Of a stretch of DNA of 64,000 bases, positions 34,871 through 43,812 are shown one piece after another (the first letter of the stretch is position 1; each line of letters starts with the position of its first letter). A program made the position numbers and the translations under genes. The DNA is from CAWGGS01 sp046704745 (GTDB lineage Bacteria; Desulfobacterota; Desulfobulbia; Desulfobulbales; Desulfocapsaceae). The stretch spans positions 62,001 through 126,000 of the forward strand of contig JBJKRL010000087.1 in assembly GCA_046704745.1 (NCBI GenBank). Direction: 5' to 3'. The notes beneath the pieces are model-generated. The model did not search any database, was not told where the DNA came from, and was given only the letters and a program-made list of their open reading frames with translations.

Positions 34871-36097
34871 ATGCTCAACGTTTCCGGAATATACCCGGTG
34901 ACGAAAATCATTCTCTTCATTGTACTGACGGTTTTCAGCTTTCAAGGTCTCACCGGATGTGCGGATATTATAACGAGAAATCCGCCAAAGAAAGTGATAG
35001 ATGTCGGAGAACTCCAGGTACCGCTGAAAAGTGACGATCAGGAGCAGGCCTTGGCCGCTGAAAAAAATGGGAAGTATCTCGATGCCCTAAAGTACTGGGA
35101 TCAGGCTCGTGAGGCGATTGACCGCAGGATCTCCTCAATTTCACAAGAAACAACAAAACTCTCCGAATACCATTCTCATCAAGGGGTCGTATATTTTGAA
35201 AAGAAGGCTGCCGGCCTGGCCTTGTCGGAATTTATTGAAGCGCTCAAATACAACCCCACTAACAAGACTGCCTTGGAATATCTGGGCAGCAGATATGAAG
35301 TAGGCCGGTATGTCTCCTATACGGTGAAACAAGATGATACCTTTGCCTCCATAGCCGAGAAAACCTACGGTTCTCCATCCTATGCTTTTATGGTGGCTGA
35401 GTTTTCCAATGCCGGAAAAGAGAAAGACCTCACCGCAGGAAAGGTTATCCGCCTGGCGGACAAAGATTCATTTTTTTCTCAGGTCTTAATCGATTATAAT
35501 CAACATATTGAAAGAGCAAGAAGATTCTTCAAAACGGAAAAATACACCGAGGCATTAGCTGTAGCCAGAGTGATCCTGGCCAACCATCCCAAGGACGAAG
35601 AGGCTTCGTACATCATTAATATGTCATTGCTAAAATTAGCCTCGATACAACAGGAACAAAAAGACTATAAGGGGGCGATTGCCTCCCTCTCTCAGGTAGA
35701 TCCGTCATTCAAAAACGTCAAGAAGGAAATCGGCGAGGTTCGGAAGCTCTTGAATGCTTCAGTCCTCAACGCAGAAATAAATAAAAATATAGACCTGTTA
35801 CAAAGAGGAAGGGAACTCTGTTCCGAAGGTAAGTATTTGGCTGCCAGGGAAGCATTGGAAGCAGTTGATCCTCAATACGAAGACCGGGACAAGCTTCTGG
35901 CCCAGGTTGATGCCCAGTTGAAGGTTCAGGCTGAAAATCATTATAAGATTGGTGTTTCTTTGTTTGTCGAGGAAAAACTTCAAGCCGCCATCAACGAGTG
36001 GGAGAAAACGCTCGAGCTCAATCCTCACCACCCTCACGCTGCCCAATCTATAGAAAAGGCCCGTAACCTGCTGAAAAAATTACGGGAGATCAAATAA
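34871..36097 (+). CDS. LysM- and TPR-containing lipoprotein
   Basis: 408 residues from the ATG at 34871. The N-terminus is a lipoprotein signal (hydrophobic IILFIVLTVFSF then lipobox LTGC, lipidated Cys at about 30); a longer frame upstream would bury this signal. TPR-like helices (ALAAEKNGKYLDALKYWDQA; VVYFEKKAAGLALSEFIEALKYNP) are followed by a LysM-type domain (VSYTVKQDDTFASIAEKTYGSP) and three more TPR-like repeats, the last LQAAINEWEKTLELNPHHPHA. An envelope, peptidoglycan-binding role is inferred. It follows the cyclase on the same strand with a 76-base gap. Confidence 0.85.
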   Translation: MLNVSGIYPVTKIILFIVLTVFSFQGLTGCADIITRNPPKKVIDVGELQVPLKSDDQEQALAAEKNGKYLDALKYWDQAREAIDRRISSISQETTKLSEYHSHQGVVYFEKKAAGLALSEFIEALKYNPTNKTALEYLGSRYEVGRYVSYTVKQDDTFASIAEKTYGSPSYAFMVAEFSNAGKEKDLTAGKVIRLADKDSFFSQVLIDYNQHIERARRFFKTEKYTEALAVARVILANHPKDEEASYIINMSLLKLASIQQEQKDYKGAIASLSQVDPSFKNVKKEIGEVRKLLNASVLNAEINKNIDLLQRGRELCSEGKYLAAREALEAVDPQYEDRDKLLAQVDAQLKVQAENHYKIGVSLFVEEKLQAAINEWEKTLELNPHHPHAAQSIEKARNLLKKLREIK

Positions 36098-36271
36098 AGG
36101 CGTCGTCAACCCGGTTTTCTCAACAGGTGATGAGGCGGATTATTCAAGAGATACTTGCTTATCCCGTCTATTCCAAGAGTCGAAGCGGTCTCCAAGGACT
36201 GCAGATCGCCTCGACTTGTGAACCTCGGGCCAAGGGGTCTTTGCCCTTTTTGTGTTGTAAAAAAATCCGAA

Positions 36272-37123
36272 TCAATCCCGGCGAAATATTTTATAAATCG
36301 CCGAAAAATCCTCATGAGCAAAACCCTGCTCGAAGGTCTTGGCAAAGAGTTCCTTGACAACTGAGCCGGTAAACAGGGTCTTCTTTTGCTCATAGGCCAG
36401 ATCCTGAAGGCAGTGCAGATCCTTATAGATCAAGGCATTGGAAAAATGGGTGGAAAAATCTTCCACCAACAGCTTGTTTTTTTTGGCATTTAAAACCAAT
36501 GAGTTGCCGCCGCCAGCTGCCAGTATATCCAAAACATCTCCTCGGGCTATGCCGCAGTCCTCTGCCAAGGCCAGGGCCTCGGCAAGGGTTGCCATAAAAC
36601 TCCCCAGAGCAAGGTTGTTGATAAGCTTCATCTTCGAGGCAAGTCCCGGCTGTTCAAGGTAGAAGATATTCTTGCCGATATCATCGAGAACCGGTCGCAC
36701 CGAGTTATAAGCGGACGCTTCGCCGCTAACAAGAACTGTCAGGGCGCCCTGGGAGGCGGGAACAACACTGCCCAGCACTGGGGCTTCAAGATAAGTACAA
36801 CCAGCCATAGAACACAGTTTATGGAAGGATGTGACGGTATTGAAATGATTGGTCGTTAGATCAACAATAATCTTACCGGAAATATTACCGGAGAAAAGAC
36901 CGCCTTCACCGGTTAACACCGTCTGAACGGCAGCACTGTCAAACATACAGATGAAGATAACAGCACATTCTGCTACAGCAGCGGGAGAATCGGCCACCTC
37001 CGCTTGCAAATCCCGTGTCTTGGAAGGAGTCCTGTTCCAGACGGTAAGTGAATGATGACAATCCAACAGCCGGGCGGCAATTGCCTTTCCGAGATGGCCG
37101 AGCCCAATAAAACCGATATGCAT
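36272..37123 (-). CDS. NAD(P)-dependent beta-hydroxyacid dehydrogenase (3-hydroxyisobutyrate dehydrogenase family)
   Basis: 283 residues. The Rossmann fold begins HIGFIGLGHLGKAIAARL; VWNRTPSKTRDL continues the cofactor site, and an Arg after the second strand suggests NADP(H) preference. The substrate loop (TYLEAPVLGSVVPASQGALTVLVSG) and the catalytic Lys in ASKMKLINNLALGSFMATLAEAL are conserved. It is close to glyoxylate/succinic semialdehyde reductases of this family, but the substrate is not fixed. It is a single gene on the minus strand between two plus-strand genes. Confidence 0.9.
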   Translation of the reverse strand: MHIGFIGLGHLGKAIAARLLDCHHSLTVWNRTPSKTRDLQAEVADSPAAVAECAVIFICMFDSAAVQTVLTGEGGLFSGNISGKIIVDLTTNHFNTVTSFHKLCSMAGCTYLEAPVLGSVVPASQGALTVLVSGEASAYNSVRPVLDDIGKNIFYLEQPGLASKMKLINNLALGSFMATLAEALALAEDCGIARGDVLDILAAGGGNSLVLNAKKNKLLVEDFSTHFSNALIYKDLHCLQDLAYEQKKTLFTGSVVKELFAKTFEQGFAHEDFSAIYKIFRRD

Positions 37124-37901
37124 GATGTTCTTCCTCTTTTAATGGATAATCTACTGACGGTAGTTCCAAACGAAATATCCTTGCAGAAACCTTCTTCTTA
37201 AGGCTGTCTTAAGTTTCGTCTCCTGGTGAAAGCCATGGCCCTCTGTGGAAACAAACGACGTTTTTATCTTACTCATTGCCGGCGGTCCGATCAATGTTTT
37301 TGGGTAAGACCTTTTACCAGGATTTCTTTTATAAACGCTGTGTCGAACAATACATAAAACAAAAATTCAGCAAAGAAAAAACAGTGCGGAATCAAATTGT
37401 TGTTTGAAAAAATATTCACCAATGGAGTGATGCAAACAACGCTTTTGGCTCTGAGATGATCCAGCCATATCCCTAGCCTTGCCGGGCTGAGTAGATCTCC
37501 TGCTGCATGAACTGATAGCCCAAAGGCACTCGAAGTCGAAGGTCATACCCGAAGGGTGTTTATGCCCGAAGGGCGTTTATGCCCGAAGGGTGCTTATCTG
37601 TTTCAGAGCGCCTTTGGTGAACACTGTGTACATTTGTAGGCATAATTCTTTCCTCGAATTGTCTTGTTCTTCTTTAAGTGAAGAAAAATTAGCGCAGTAT
37701 TCATAAGAAATGTGGGTTAGGCAAAGCAACGTTCAGCTTATCCTGAGATTTAAACACCTCTTTCTTGCGAGGGAAAAGGTCTTGATAAATATGGCCATCT
37801 TGGCTAACATAACATCATTGCTAAAAAATATTCACTCAAGGACATGCTTTTCAAAAAGAGAAGAAGCTCTTTGTCAACACAACCAGGTGAGGAGAAAACG
37901 T
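37124..37901. other. 778 bp intergenic region with relic repeats
   Basis: No convincing gene. Two inverted copies of the dispersed motif lie at 37315-37330 (TACCAGGATTTCTTTT) and 37704-37719 (reverse complement AACCCACATTTCTTAT), each followed by a CGCTGTG or TACTGCG stretch, so they look like the ends of a ~405 bp element. Inside are three 17-base tandem repeats (37548-37598) and an arm of the 32929-33014 element (37613-37639). The leader of the next gene, with GGTGAGGAG, ends the region. Confidence 0.55.
37548..37598. repeat. Three tandem 17 bp repeats
   Basis: Units CCCGAAGGGTGTTTATG, CCCGAAGGGCGTTTATG and CCCGAAGGGTGCTTATC lie head to tail. Each contains the small palindrome CCCGAAGGG. 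The region is non-coding. Confidence 0.8.
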
Positions 37902-39119
37902 ATGACGGATACAAAATATCACGTACGATTTACAGGCCGTCTGAAAAACGGATCGAGTCGGGAAGATGTCATTGATAATCTTGTTAAGCTCACCACTCTC
38001 GGCAGAGAGAAGGTCCAAGCCTTGCTTTCTTCTCAACAACCTCTTGTTCTGAAAAAAAATCTGAATTTGGAAACTGCCCAAAAATATCAAAAGGTCTTCG
38101 AAAAAGCCGGGATGATCATCCAAATCTTACAGGCAGGAGCCACTCAACAGGCCCAGCCGGAAAAACCTGGGGCGGCTTCTGTGCAGCCGCCGAAGATGCC
38201 CACTTCTCCTGCTGCGCCGGGTGCAATGGCTCGATCGGGGAAAAGCAAGGTGGAAAATCCTTATGCCGCCCCAAAATCCGATGTGAAGGTCCCAAAAGAA
38301 AATAAGAAAGGGCTGTGGTGTGATGAACCTCAGAAGGTCCCGGTATCCCATGGTTGGTACTGGTTGAAATCAGCCCTCTCAATGTTTATCGAACAGCCCT
38401 GGATGTGGATGGGAATGTGGCTGGTAGTTATTGTGATGACAGGCATTTTAAGTATTGTTCCCTTTATCGGTCCGTTCTGTGGCTTCATTTTGATGGTGGT
38501 ATTGAACGGCGGTTTGATGCTGGCGGCCTTTGCGCAAACCAAAGGAGAAAAGGTAACGATTGGCCATGTTTTTCAGGGATTTAGTAAAAATACAGGGCAA
38601 CTTATCCTGGTGGGAATCTTTTATCTTCTGTTTATTCTTTCCATCGGTATAGTGTTCGGCGGCATTATCTTCGGCGTCGTTTTCTCCGATTTTCATACTG
38701 CCAATATGGCCAATTTCCCGATGGTATTGCAACGCCATATCCCGATGATAATTCTCTTTTCTTTGCTTTCTTTACTCCTGACTATCCCCCTGGTTATGTC
38801 CTACTGGTTTGCACCTTCTTTGGTGGCTCTTACCGATAAGACGGCTTGGAATGCCTACAAAATAAGTTTTACAGGCTGCCGAAAAAATTGGGTCCCGTTT
38901 CTGGTCTACGGCCTGACCTTGTTGGTTGCTGGGATCCTGTTGATGCTCGTCGTTTCCGCTTTAATGGGAATTCTTTTCGTTTTTGTCTCTCAGGGTGGGT
39001 CATTTCTCGCGTTCTTCATCCCCATGATTCTCTACGCCGTCATCGGCATTCCCCTCACCTCAATTATGGGACTGTCAATTTTTACCGGTTTTAAAGATAT
39101 TTATTATCAAGCAGCCTGA
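37902..39119 (+). CDS. BPSS1780-like multi-pass membrane protein
   Basis: 405 residues from the ATG at 37902, chosen for GGTGAGGAG 11 bases upstream; the frame is open for 64 residues further but this part is not protein-like. Residues 1-80 form a small alpha/beta domain (YHVRFTGRLKNGSSREDVIDNLVKL), followed by a Pro/Ala linker. A C-terminal region with about six helices (WMWMGMWLVVIVMTGILSIV...) fits the BPSS1780 family, whose function is unknown. It is monocistronic, just upstream of the MITE-like element that precedes the RDD gene. Confidence 0.75.
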   Translation: MTDTKYHVRFTGRLKNGSSREDVIDNLVKLTTLGREKVQALLSSQQPLVLKKNLNLETAQKYQKVFEKAGMIIQILQAGATQQAQPEKPGAASVQPPKMPTSPAAPGAMARSGKSKVENPYAAPKSDVKVPKENKKGLWCDEPQKVPVSHGWYWLKSALSMFIEQPWMWMGMWLVVIVMTGILSIVPFIGPFCGFILMVVLNGGLMLAAFAQTKGEKVTIGHVFQGFSKNTGQLILVGIFYLLFILSIGIVFGGIIFGVVFSDFHTANMANFPMVLQRHIPMIILFSLLSLLLTIPLVMSYWFAPSLVALTDKTAWNAYKISFTGCRKNWVPFLVYGLTLLVAGILLMLVVSALMGILFVFVSQGGSFLAFFIPMILYAVIGIPLTSIMGLSIFTGFKDIYYQAA

Positions 39120-39157
39120 AAACATGCAGTTCTACATCCCTTAATGATATCAATTAT

Positions 39158-39286
39158 GGTTCATCCGACTCAAGCGTACTTATTTATAATTCAGAGAGGC
39201 GGAGGTCGTCGCCCACGGACCCATCTCGGGGGTCCGTCGGGTTATTGCTTTCAGTTTTGCAAGAGTACGCTCTAGCCGGATGAGCC
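39158..39286. repeat. 129 bp MITE-like element with ~23 bp terminal inverted repeats
   Basis: Left arm 39158-39180 (GGTTCATCCGACTCAAGCGT...) and right arm 39264-39286 (reverse complement GGCTCATCCGGCTAGAGCGT...) match at 19 of 23 positions. The interior is GC-rich and holds a hairpin ACGGACCC/GGGTCCGT at 39215-39237. A related left-arm sequence is at 9442-9465. The right arm contains the first ATG of the RDD gene. Confidence 0.65.
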
Positions 39287-39996
39287 TCAATTCTGTGAGG
39301 CGGATTTTGACTCCACAACTTGATACGGTTGCGCATTTCCAGACACCGGAAGGTGTCGAGCTGAGCCTGTCTCCAGCCGGCCCGATCGTCCGGGGTATTG
39401 CCTGGCTCATCGACTTTGCCATCCGCCTTGTCTGCTACATGTTTTTAGCCATGATTCTTGCCTGGCTGAGAGGTCTCGGAAGCGGCCTGATACTTATTGG
39501 CCTGTTTCTCGTTGAATGGTTCTATCCGGTCGTTTTCGAAGTGCATAACGGGATGACACCGGGGAAAAAGGTCTTGGGCATCAAAGTGGTAAACGACGAC
39601 GGGACCCCTCTTACCTGGACCCCGGCTCTTCTGAGAAACCTGATCCGCCCGATAGACCTGCTGCCGCTTTTCAATATAACGGGTTTTATCACCATGCTCA
39701 TCAGCTCTCGTTTTAAGCGATTGGGCGACCTCGCCGCCGGGACCTTGGTGGTCTATGTCAAAGACGAAACAAAAACCTTTGATATACCCAAATATCCGTC
39801 AAGTCCCCCCCCGGTTCCGTTGAAGCTTCCGGAACAGCGCCTCATTCTCGATTTCTGTGAACGTGCAGCCAATCTCTCCGACGAACGACGTCGGGAACTC
39901 GCTCTGCTCCTCCGTGCGCTTACAGGAAGGAAACAACCGGAAAACCACCTGCTGGCCTATGCCAACTGGTTTTTAAGAGGCAAGGACACCCCATGA
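39280..39996 (+). CDS. RDD family membrane protein
   Basis: 238 residues if the ATG at 39280 is used. That ATG lies inside the right arm of the upstream inverted-repeat element, so TTG at 39307, which begins LTPQLDTVAHFQTPEGVEL, is an alternative. The RDD signature is ARG/Asp-bearing helices: GPIVRGIAWLIDFAIRL, then KKVLGIKVVNDDGTPLTW, LLRNLIRPIDLLP and SSRFKRLGDLAAGTLVV. It is the first gene of the MoxR/DUF58 operon and overlaps the next gene as ATGA. RDD proteins are inner-membrane; some are linked to Na+/H+ exchange, but no activity is assigned here. Confidence 0.85.
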   Translation: MSLNSVRRILTPQLDTVAHFQTPEGVELSLSPAGPIVRGIAWLIDFAIRLVCYMFLAMILAWLRGLGSGLILIGLFLVEWFYPVVFEVHNGMTPGKKVLGIKVVNDDGTPLTWTPALLRNLIRPIDLLPLFNITGFITMLISSRFKRLGDLAAGTLVVYVKDETKTFDIPKYPSSPPPVPLKLPEQRLILDFCERAANLSDERRRELALLLRALTGRKQPENHLLAYANWFLRGKDTP

Positions 39997-40964
39997 ACCA
40001 GAGTCTGTTTGAACACACCTATCAGGATCAGTGGCAACAATTTCAAAAACTCCTTGAGGTCATGGAAGGTACGCAGGGCACGGCAACGATTGCAGTCGAA
40101 GAGTTTCCCAGACACTACCGAAGACTCTGTAATCATTACGGCCTGGCAAGAACCCGTCACTACAGCCCGGCCCTGGTGGACAGCCTGCATAATCTCGTTC
40201 TCCGCGGTCATCGGCAATTGTATAAAAAAAAGATCAGACCGTTTTGGGCCATTATCAATTTCATTGCCTCCGATTTCCCCTTAACTTTGCGCCGGCAAAT
40301 GCCGGCTTTTTGGCTGGCTTTTGCCCTTTTTTACGTTCCCCTCAGTGCCATAGGTTTCGCAACGTATAAGAATCCGACATTAATTTATTCCATTATCAGT
40401 GAGTCCGATGTCGCCCAGATGGAATCAATGTACACACCAAAAAATTGGAAGATGGGACGAACAGGAGAGAAGAGCTCCGAAACCGATTTTCAGATGTTCG
40501 GTTATTATATTCGCCATAATGTCTCCATCGGCTTTCAAACCTTTGCCGGCGGTATGGTTTTCGGAGTCGGCTCCATCCTGACCCTGATCTTCAACGGTTT
40601 GATGATAGGGGCCGCTGCAGGATATCTATCCCATCCTCCCTACGGCAGTGTTTTCTGGCAATTCGTCCTTGGACACGGCGCCTTAGAACTTACCGCCATC
40701 GTCATCAGCGGAGCAGCCGGACTGCTTCTCGGCTACAGTCTCCTACGGCCAGGCAGGTATCCCAGAATCGATTCCTTGCGCCTGCAGGCACCCATTGCGC
40801 TCAAACTGGTCATGGGGGCTGCACTGATGTTTTTGGGGGCTGCATTTATCGAGGCCTTCTGGTCATCTCTACCGCTTTCGGCGACGCTCAAATATACCGT
40901 TGCCGGTTGTAACTGGACTCTTGTCGTCTTCTATTTTATCCTTGCCGGGAGGGGAAGGACATGA
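39993..40964 (+). CDS. Stage II sporulation protein M (SpoIIM)-like membrane protein
   Basis: 323 residues with about six helices. The SpoIIM-like features are an N-terminal soluble helical part (RHYRRLCNHYGLARTRHYSPAL), the PLTLRRQMPAFWLAFALFYVPL helix, QMFGYYIRHNVSIGFQTFAGGMVFGVGSILTLIFNG, and GHGALELTAIVISGAAGLLLGYSLLRPG. In this non-sporulating context the protein belongs to the RDD/SpoIIM/DUF4129/MoxR/DUF58 cluster. It overlaps both neighbours by four bases. Confidence 0.88.
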   Translation: MNQSLFEHTYQDQWQQFQKLLEVMEGTQGTATIAVEEFPRHYRRLCNHYGLARTRHYSPALVDSLHNLVLRGHRQLYKKKIRPFWAIINFIASDFPLTLRRQMPAFWLAFALFYVPLSAIGFATYKNPTLIYSIISESDVAQMESMYTPKNWKMGRTGEKSSETDFQMFGYYIRHNVSIGFQTFAGGMVFGVGSILTLIFNGLMIGAAAGYLSHPPYGSVFWQFVLGHGALELTAIVISGAAGLLLGYSLLRPGRYPRIDSLRLQAPIALKLVMGAALMFLGAAFIEAFWSSLPLSATLKYTVAGCNWTLVVFYFILAGRGRT

Positions 40965-42460
40965 ACCTGGAGAAGGTCGCCGTCAACATCCGTCCCCGTA
41001 CGCCCTGGGAGGCCATTGATCTCGGCTTTCTTCTTGCCCGCCGGTGGTATGGAAGACTTTGGTCGCTGTGGCTGCTGACCGCCCTTTCAGGATTTGCACT
41101 TGCCGTCATGATAGGTCTGATCCTGCCCGGATCAAGCACCAAATGGACCCTGTTTCTGTTCTGGTTTTTCAAGCCCTTCTATGAACCGTGCGTGCTTGTC
41201 TGGATCGCCAAGGCCCTCTTCGACGAGCAATGCACCACCAAAGAGACTTTCCAGGAGGTGAAAAAAGCTGTCAGTCTGCAATGGATTTCCACCGTGCTGA
41301 TCTCTAAATTCAGCCTGTTTCGCTCATTTTCCCTTCCGGTAATCCAGCTGGAAAGACTTGAGGGAAAAACAAAAAAGAAACGTCTGAGCCTGTTGCAAAA
41401 CACCTCCGAGACAGCCGTCTTGCTGACAGTCTCCTGTTTTTTGTTGGAAATTACTTTGACTTTTTCTTTTTTAATACTCCTCTTCTTCCTGATTCCCGAT
41501 GAACTGCGGTGGATAGACTTTGGACATTTCATCTTTCTTCCTGATAGATGGTTTCTGCTTACCTGTTATCTTGCCGGCAGTTCCATCGTAGCCCCGCTTT
41601 ATGTCTGCTCCGGTTTTATGATGTACATCTCCAGACGGGTCCAGTTGGAGGCCTGGGATATCGAAATCGGTTTCAAAAGACTCAAACAGAGATTGGAAAA
41701 GCTAAAAAGCGGTCTCCCCCGAGCCGTCGTTCTTCTGTTTATATCCCTCTGCCTTATCTCCACCGCCGGTATCGCGCGAGCGGACCAGCCCGATCCGCAG
41801 ACGGCAAAGGCTGTCATCACCAAGATCCTTAAGCAAAAGGATTTCGGGCAGAAGATAACGGTTTATCGCTGGGTACCGAAAAAAAAGGAGGTACCGGATA
41901 CACATTCGCCATGGGCGCAATTCTGGATCAAAATTATTGAATTTTTGCAACAAATTTCGAAATTCATAGCTCCTGTCGTCGCTAAATTCGGGGAGTTTTT
42001 TATCTGGATCTGCCTCGGCTGCATTCTCGCCTTTGTCTTGTTGAAATATGCGAAGCTGCATCAATGGCTGGACCGATTCTTTCCATCTGCCCAAGATGCC
42101 TACCAGGCGCCGGAGATTCTGTTCGGCCTGGATCTTAGACCTCAGAGTCTGCCCCAGCAAATTGATGCCGTCTGTCTGCAACTGCTGGAAGAGGGAAAAA
42201 AACGCGAGGCTATGAGCCTTCTTTATAGAGGGACGCTCTCCGCCCTTGTCAACCGTCGCCGCCTGGAGATTCGCTCCTCCTTTACCGAAACCGAATGCTG
42301 CCTTGAGGTGGGGAGAAATCGACCGGCAACAGAGTCCTTCTTTTTCAATGACCTCACCTCGCTCTGGGTCTCCCTGGCCTTCGGACATCGAGACCCCGAG
42401 GACCAGGCCTGCAGGGACCTGGTCGGCCGGTGGGAGATTTTGTACGGAGGACAATCATGA
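40961..42460 (+). CDS. Membrane protein with DUF4129 C-terminal domain
   Basis: 499 residues. The N-terminal ~240 residues hold several membrane helices, another helix follows a basic loop, and residues ~335-365 form one more (FFIWICLGCILAFVLLK). The C-terminal DUF4129 domain is recognisable in QSLPQQIDAVCLQLLEEGKKREAMSLLYRGTLSALVNRRRLEI followed by SSFTETECC. DUF4129 proteins accompany MoxR/DUF58 systems and transglutaminases. It overlaps the upstream gene as ATGA and the downstream gene as ATGA. Confidence 0.85.
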   Translation: MNLEKVAVNIRPRTPWEAIDLGFLLARRWYGRLWSLWLLTALSGFALAVMIGLILPGSSTKWTLFLFWFFKPFYEPCVLVWIAKALFDEQCTTKETFQEVKKAVSLQWISTVLISKFSLFRSFSLPVIQLERLEGKTKKKRLSLLQNTSETAVLLTVSCFLLEITLTFSFLILLFFLIPDELRWIDFGHFIFLPDRWFLLTCYLAGSSIVAPLYVCSGFMMYISRRVQLEAWDIEIGFKRLKQRLEKLKSGLPRAVVLLFISLCLISTAGIARADQPDPQTAKAVITKILKQKDFGQKITVYRWVPKKKEVPDTHSPWAQFWIKIIEFLQQISKFIAPVVAKFGEFFIWICLGCILAFVLLKYAKLHQWLDRFFPSAQDAYQAPEILFGLDLRPQSLPQQIDAVCLQLLEEGKKREAMSLLYRGTLSALVNRRRLEIRSSFTETECCLEVGRNRPATESFFFNDLTSLWVSLAFGHRDPEDQACRDLVGRWEILYGGQS

Positions 42461-43812
42461 CCCAGGGGTTCTCGCAAAAAATTCGGAACCCCTGGATTGC
42501 GGTTCCAGCAGTCTTCGCAGTTCTTTTCACCTTGGGTGCCGTCTGGTTTTTTCATACGTATGAGAGAAAGGCCTTTGAAGAATTCCGGGGCGGGTCTCCG
42601 GCCGCCTGGAAGAACCCCTGGCTGGCCGCCCAGAGATACCTTGAGGCAATGGGTAAGGACACGGTGGCGTATCATGGAATCTCCCACCTCACCTCGCTTC
42701 CCCCGCCCGATGGAGTCTTGTTCATCCGCCGCCTCCCCAAGGAAATCAGCAAATCCGTCTCCGATAGCCTCTTTGCCTGGGCTCATTCGGGAGGCCATCT
42801 CATTCTCACCCCCGGTTCCTGGGAGCTGAATAAACCGGAAAGTGGAGGTATACTGGCTCGTTTGGGGGTTTCGGTGCAAAAAAACACAAAAGATTGCGGC
42901 TGTCCTCCCAAAACAGGCCAGGCTGCAAAAAAAACGCAGGGTAAAAAAAACCCGAAGAAGAAAGTAGGCGGGCAGACGAAAGTGAAGAAGACGACGGACG
43001 ATGGGTACCACCCCTACGATTCGATAATCGATCTCAACCTCGACGGCCGCCTCCTCCATCTCAAGTATTTCGGATCCGTCCTGTTAACGGATTCGAAAAA
43101 GAAGGCCGTATTCAGGATCAACGGTTCCTACCGTATTGTCTATACAAAGAAGGCTGACAAGACGCGTGAAAACAACAATACGATACAAAGCCAAACCGGG
43201 GATTGGCTGTTGCAGTACCGGGTTGGGGCAGGCAAGATAACGGTGCTCAGTGACAATACGCTTTTTACCAACCAGCAAATCGGAGACTTCGACCATGCCT
43301 TCTTCCTGTCCTGGCTGCTTAAAGACGAAAAATCCGTCCGACTCTTGTATTCTTCCGAGGCAACAGGACTGGCGACAATAGTCTGGAGCAAAATGCCCTT
43401 CTTCTGGGTCTCTTTTCTGGTGATGCTCATCCTGGTGATCTGGCGGCTGCAGAAACGAAGCGGCAGTCTTCTTCGCCCAGGGGCAAATGAACAACTCAAT
43501 ATCCTAGATCATATTGATGCTTCAGGCATGTTCGGTTGGCGGATGAACAAAGCCCGAACCATGATTGCCGCCAACCGCAAGGCAGTGCTTCAACGGTTGG
43601 CACAGCGAAAAAAGGAAGAGGAGCAGGACAGGACAATCAGCAATCTTTCTGCGGCAAACCTTGCCGCCAAAACCGGATTGTCCGAAAAACAAGTCTTTGA
43701 TGCCTTTCGGCTTCGTGTCGATAGTGAACAGGATCTGATAAGAACAAGCAGGGCGCTGCAAAAAATTCACAGGCGCCTCCAAGGTGGAGAATTAACACGA
43801 CATGACGGATAA
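42457..43812 (+). CDS. DUF4350 domain-containing membrane protein
   Basis: 451 residues from the ATG at 42457, overlapping the previous stop as ATGA. It has an N-terminal anchor (WIAVPAVFAVLFTLGAVWFF), a DUF4350 region (GSPAAWKNPWLAAQRYLEAMG, then GVLFIRRLPKEISKSVSDSLFAWAHSGGHLILTPGSW) resembling a glutamine-amidotransferase-like fold, and a second helix near 320-340 (MPFFWVSFLVMLILVIWRL). An unusual lysine-rich insertion (residues about 155-185, KKTQGKKNPKKK...) sits in the middle of the domain. The last 11 bases overlap the MoxR gene. Confidence 0.85.
   Translation: MTQGFSQKIRNPWIAVPAVFAVLFTLGAVWFFHTYERKAFEEFRGGSPAAWKNPWLAAQRYLEAMGKDTVAYHGISHLTSLPPPDGVLFIRRLPKEISKSVSDSLFAWAHSGGHLILTPGSWELNKPESGGILARLGVSVQKNTKDCGCPPKTGQAAKKTQGKKNPKKKVGGQTKVKKTTDDGYHPYDSIIDLNLDGRLLHLKYFGSVLLTDSKKKAVFRINGSYRIVYTKKADKTRENNNTIQSQTGDWLLQYRVGAGKITVLSDNTLFTNQQIGDFDHAFFLSWLLKDEKSVRLLYSSEATGLATIVWSKMPFFWVSFLVMLILVIWRLQKRSGSLLRPGANEQLNILDHIDASGMFGWRMNKARTMIAANRKAVLQRLAQRKKEEEQDRTISNLSAANLAAKTGLSEKQVFDAFRLRVDSEQDLIRTSRALQKIHRRLQGGELTRHDG

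Noticed and set aside
36222..36262. GC hairpin with T run (GGGC...GCCC, TTTTTGTG) as a terminator for the lipoprotein gene
   Set aside because: The stem is only four reliable base pairs and is 130 bases past the stop; too weak to call.
37548..37598. CRISPR array
   Set aside because: The 17 bp units are directly abutting with no spacers and there are no cas genes.
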